This document shows, piece by piece, positions 5,432 to 7,716 of a stretch of DNA of 7,716 nt. Below the pieces are notes generated by a model. The model ran no database searches. It was not told the DNA's origin and saw only the letters and a list, made by a program, of their open reading frames with translations. Location: positions 1 to 7,716 of the forward strand of contig CAYUCV010000046.1 in NCBI GenBank assembly GCA_964443545.1. The letters are read 5' to 3'. Source of the DNA: JBAZKV01 sp964443545 (GTDB lineage Bacteria > Margulisbacteria > WOR-1 > JAKLHX01 > JBAZKV01). Every line of letters starts with the position of its first letter. Position 1 is the first letter of the stretch. Both the position numbers and the translations under genes were made by a program.

Positions 5432-6116
5432 CCTGCAACCTTCCCTTTATCAGCTCAAAATTTCCCGTGTCCCTAAAGGCTTTTATTGTCCGCGAGCAGC
5501 TTTCGCACCTTCCGCACATTTTTTTCTCGCCCCTGTAGCAGGAATAGATCAACTGGAACGGCACACCGAGCTTGAGCCCGGTGTTGACGATCCCGCTCTT
5601 ATTATAACTCTGGACATAGCTTATGAGCTTGGGTTTTGCAAGAGTTGACAGACGCAGCAGCTGATTGCAGGAAGAAACGAACTGCAGCGAATTGTCCGAA
5701 AAGGTCTGGGCCTCCTCGCTGTTAAAGCCGGTTACTATCAGCTCCGCTCCTATGGCTTCAGCAAAAGAGGCTGCAATAGAAACAAAGACCGCGTTGCGGT
5801 TTGGCACCCACACCGCCTTTGCGCTTGCCTGGATTATCTCAAGTTTTGCATCAAGGTCCTGCTCGCTCACTGAGGGGATCTCTGACTTGGGGCTGACAAG
5901 AGAGGTTTTTGTTATCTGCTTAAGCCAGTCAAGAACTATTACTTTGTGGGGAACTGAGTAATGCTTTGAAACCTTTGCGGCGGCCTTGATCTCTTCTGCG
6001 GCCGCCTTTTGCCCGTAATCAAATGTCAGAGCGAGTATTGTCTCGCTTTCTTTTTTTGCAAGCGCAAGAGAGACCAGGCTGTCCAGCCCCCCCGATAGAA
6101 TGGCAACGCTCTTCAT
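5421..6116 (-). CDS. queC: 7-cyano-7-deazaguanine (preQ0) synthase
   Basis: QueC converts 7-carboxy-7-deazaguanine, ammonia and ATP to preQ0, the precursor of the tRNA nucleoside queuosine. The 231-residue product has the usual length (about 220-235). It shows the ATP-binding PP-loop SGGLDS (8-13), LTFDYGQKA (30-38), VPNRNAVFVSIAASFAEAIGA, seen as VPNRN (104-108) and SIAASFAE (113-120), and the zinc site C193-x7-C201-GRC204-ESC207. The motif GFNSEEAQTFSDNS (130-143) differs from the GxNxxDxxGYPDCR form of Escherichia coli and Bacillus QueC; I recall E/TFxDNS forms in archaeal and some environmental bacterial members. The ATG directly follows the purA stop (TAAATG), with AAGG upstream inside purA. 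The 3' end overlaps the DUF366 gene by 11 bases. No other queuosine gene (queD, queE, queF, folE) is in the window. Confidence 0.96.
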   Translation of the reverse strand: MKSVAILSGGLDSLVSLALAKKESETILALTFDYGQKAAAEEIKAAAKVSKHYSVPHKVIVLDWLKQITKTSLVSPKSEIPSVSEQDLDAKLEIIQASAKAVWVPNRNAVFVSIAASFAEAIGAELIVTGFNSEEAQTFSDNSLQFVSSCNQLLRLSTLAKPKLISYVQSYNKSGIVNTGLKLGVPFQLIYSCYRGEKKMCGRCESCSRTIKAFRDTGNFELIKGRLQDEI

Positions 6117-7394
6117 TTAGGCCTTGATTATCCTGTCCCTCTCGGCTCCTATCGAAACAAGGGACACCGGGACTTTGCAGAGCTCGGAGATCTTTTCTAT
6201 ATAAAGGCGGGCGTTCTTTGGAAGCGCTTTGTATTCTGTGATCTTTGTGGTGTCCGTCTGCCAGCCGGGCACTTCCTCATACACCGGCGTGCACTGCGCA
6301 AGTTTATCAAGGTCGGCCGGGAACTCGGAAATGACCGATCCCTTGTATTCATATCCGACGCAGATCTTTATCTTGGGAAGTATGTCCAGAACATCCAGTT
6401 TGGTGATGGCCAGTTTTGTAAGTCCGTTCACCATCGCGGAATATTTTAGCACCACGGAGTCGAACCAGCCGCATCTCCTGGGCCTTCCGGTCGTGGCGCC
6501 GTATTCTGCTCCCTTTTCCCTCAGAGTATCTCCGATGCCGCCCTCTATCTCGGTCGGGAACGGTCCGCTCCCCACTCTGGTAAGATAGGCCTTTACAACA
6601 CCTATCACATCGTCTATCAAGGTCGGCCCGATGCCCGCGCCTATGCAGGCTCCCCCTGAAACAGGGTTAGAAGAAGTAACAAAAGGATAGGTGCCGTGGT
6701 CCGCATCAAGCATGGTGCCCTGCGCGCCTTCAAGAAGGACCCTCTTTTTGGACGCGACGGCTTCCGCTATCAGGGCTGCCGAGTTTTCCGCGACAAATTT
6801 TTTCATCAGCCGTCCGTAGCCCAGATAGGATCCCATCAGCTGTTCAATGTCAAAGCTTTCTTCGCAGCCGTAAAATTCCTTGAGCAGGAATGACTTTTCT
6901 TTGATGTTCCAATCCAGTTTTTCCCTGAGGAGTTTTTCGTTGTACAGATCGCCTATGCGTATGCCTCTCCTGTTGAACTTGTCCACATAACAGGGGCCTA
7001 TGCCTCTAGAAGTAGTTCCTATCCTTCCCGCTTCCCTTTTACCTTCCTGTGCCTTGTCTATAGAGCGGTGGTATGGAAATATCACATGGGCCTGGGAACT
7101 TATTTTAAGGTTTGACGGCTCTATCCCCTGCGCCCTTAAAGTCTCCATCTCGTCCAGCAAAACTGCCGGGTCCACAACAACCCCGTTGCCGATGACGCAT
7201 GTAACGCCGGGATAGAAAATACCGGAGGGTATCAGATGCAGTTTAAAGGTGTTTTCGCCTATCACGACCGTGTGCCCCGCGTTGTTGCCCCCCTGGTAGC
7301 GCACCACCATGTCCATCTCGCGGGACAAAAGATCGGTTATCTTGCCCTTGCCCTCATCTCCCCATTGCGAACCCACTATTACTGATACAGGCAT
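6117..7394 (-). CDS. purA: Adenylosuccinate synthetase
   Basis: PurA joins IMP and aspartate using GTP to give adenylosuccinate, the first committed step from IMP to AMP, in the cytoplasm. The 425 residues match the family length (about 425-435). Seen in order: SQWGDEGKGK (9-18, GTP-binding loop with the catalytic Asp13), NNAGHTVV (37-44, with His41), GTTSRGIGP (126-134, IMP binding), LLEGAQGTMLD (220-230), TRVGSGPFPTE (272-282), TTGRPRRCGWFD (301-312, including the aspartate-loop arginines), TKLDVLD (331-337, guanine recognition) and IGAERDR near the C-terminus. All key residues are present. The start is supported by AAGGAG just upstream. Its stop abuts the queC ATG, placing it as the first gene of the purA-queC-DUF366-amj set. 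The 61 bases upstream show no promoter I would trust. Confidence 0.99.
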   Translation of the reverse strand: MPVSVIVGSQWGDEGKGKITDLLSREMDMVVRYQGGNNAGHTVVIGENTFKLHLIPSGIFYPGVTCVIGNGVVVDPAVLLDEMETLRAQGIEPSNLKISSQAHVIFPYHRSIDKAQEGKREAGRIGTTSRGIGPCYVDKFNRRGIRIGDLYNEKLLREKLDWNIKEKSFLLKEFYGCEESFDIEQLMGSYLGYGRLMKKFVAENSAALIAEAVASKKRVLLEGAQGTMLDADHGTYPFVTSSNPVSGGACIGAGIGPTLIDDVIGVVKAYLTRVGSGPFPTEIEGGIGDTLREKGAEYGATTGRPRRCGWFDSVVLKYSAMVNGLTKLAITKLDVLDILPKIKICVGYEYKGSVISEFPADLDKLAQCTPVYEEVPGWQTDTTKITEYKALPKNARLYIEKISELCKVPVSLVSIGAERDRIIKA

Positions 7395-7398
7395 GATG

Positions 7399-7404
7399 CT
7401 CCTT
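7399..7404 (-). promoter_or_regulatory. Ribosome binding site of purA
   Basis: On the minus strand, AAGGAG lies four bases before the purA ATG, at the end of a run of seven A. It is the best Shine-Dalgarno match in the window and fits purA being the first gene of its operon. The gap of four bases is slightly short but acceptable. Confidence 0.75.
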
Positions 7405-7455
7405 TTTTTGCGGCACTGTTAATAATTTTATCACAAAGGGCACAGAAAAACCCGT

Positions 7456-7716
7456 TTACGGCTTCAGCCTCTTCCATAAGAAGCCGCCGGCCCCGAGGAG
7501 GCCAAGGAGAGAGATCCCGATGACAGCAGCAAAGGAATTTGCTTCCGGTCTTGCATTATCCGGCACGGAAGATATGCTCCTCAAAATTACGACCTTGCTT
7601 TTGCCCAGCAAATTTCCCGTGGTTTTCTCGACCACGCGCAGCAAATAGACATCATTGGGAAGTTTTCTTCCGCCAAAATCTCTTCCCTCCCACTCCACCT
7701 CGTTGTATCCCGCCTT
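7456..7716 (-). CDS. Surface protein C-terminus: FlgD/T9SS-type Ig-like domain plus membrane anchor, partial (N-terminus beyond the right window edge)
   Basis: The reading frame enters from the right edge and ends at TAA, giving 86 visible residues. The first part, KAGYNEVEWEGRDFGGRKLPNDVYLLRV, is here seen as AGYNEVEWEGRD (2-13), then GGRKLPNDVYLLRVV (15-29); the GxNxVxWxGxDxxGxxLPxGxYxxR pattern is typical of FlgD-type Ig-like and type IX secretion C-terminal domains. A strand KSKVVILR (about 42-49) completes the fold. After a linker (SSVPDNARPEANS) comes one hydrophobic helix (FAAVIGISLLGLLGAGGFLW, about 63-82) and a basic tail KRLKP. Instead of ending with the Ig-like domain, as type IX cargo does, the protein ends with a membrane anchor, which is like an exosortase-type tripartite signal. 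An internal GTG at 7698 is not the real start. The main body and function are not visible. Confidence 0.85.
   Translation of the reverse strand, partial: KAGYNEVEWEGRDFGGRKLPNDVYLLRVVEKTTGNLLGKSKVVILRSISSVPDNARPEANSFAAVIGISLLGLLGAGGFLWKRLKP

Noticed and set aside
4868..7394. A QueC-containing defence or DNA-modification (dpd-like) system
   Set aside because: QueC here sits with purA, DUF366 and amj. No DpdA-like transglycosylase, nuclease, helicase, cyclase or other defence gene is present, so ordinary queuosine synthesis is the simpler reading.
7395..7455. Promoter or purine riboswitch upstream of purA
   Set aside because: The intergenic stretch is only 61 bases. I found A/T-rich words such as GATAAAAT but no suitably spaced -35 match, and no room or conserved core for a riboswitch.
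7430..7460. Possible terminator at the end of the FlgD-like gene (CCG TAAA CGG followed by GTTTTT on the minus strand)
   Set aside because: Only three or four base pairs can form with a loop of two to four bases. This is not a credible intrinsic terminator without further evidence.

Overview
The window carries ordinary bacterial housekeeping genes flanked by two incomplete cell-surface or secreted proteins. Every gene I can support lies on the minus strand, so transcription runs from high to low coordinates: (FlgD-like surface protein, C-terminal end only) - purA - queC - DUF366 protein - amj (cut by an assembly gap) - [100 N] - ribF (start lost in the gap) - rpsO - pnp - secreted fibre-like protein (cut by the left window edge). 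Base composition and codon use look even throughout, and I see no sign of a prophage, transposase, CRISPR array, tRNA or rRNA.

Region by region: 7456-7716 is the C-terminus of a surface protein with a FlgD/T9SS-type Ig-like fold, one transmembrane helix and a short basic tail. 4393-7394 is a tightly packed set: purA (AMP synthesis), queC (preQ0 synthesis), a DUF366 protein of unknown role, and an Amj-type lipid II flippase. Junctions here are abutting stop/start codons, an 11-base overlap and a 4-base ATGA overlap, so this is very probably one operon. 4293-4392 is a run of N. 940-4292 is the common bacterial ribF-rpsO-pnp cluster (FMN/FAD synthesis, ribosomal protein S15, polynucleotide phosphorylase), with a 61-base composite palindrome fused to the 3' end of ribF. 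1-865 is a secreted protein with an N-terminal signal peptide and a run of six exact-length 10-residue repeats resembling phage-tail or adhesin fibre segments. It is open to the window edge.

Organism: a bacterium (rpsO-pnp, ribF, queC, Amj). DUF366, Amj, a FlgD-like C-terminal domain and 'ISYEGRLTD...' secreted proteins together suggest an uncultured, probably environmental lineage such as Margulisbacteria/WOR-1, Elusimicrobiota or Omnitrophota. This is a guess from family distribution as I recall it, not a demonstrated placement. The 100-N gap suggests a draft or metagenome-assembled genome.

I do not see a convincing undescribed system. The most interesting items are the composite palindrome that supplies the ribF stop codon, the DUF366-queC translational coupling next to an alternative lipid II flippase, the decapeptide-repeat secreted protein, and a possible nearly leaderless promoter for rpsO. 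A long open frame of 486 codons across the N gap looks like an Amj-RibF fusion but is an artefact of the filler length.
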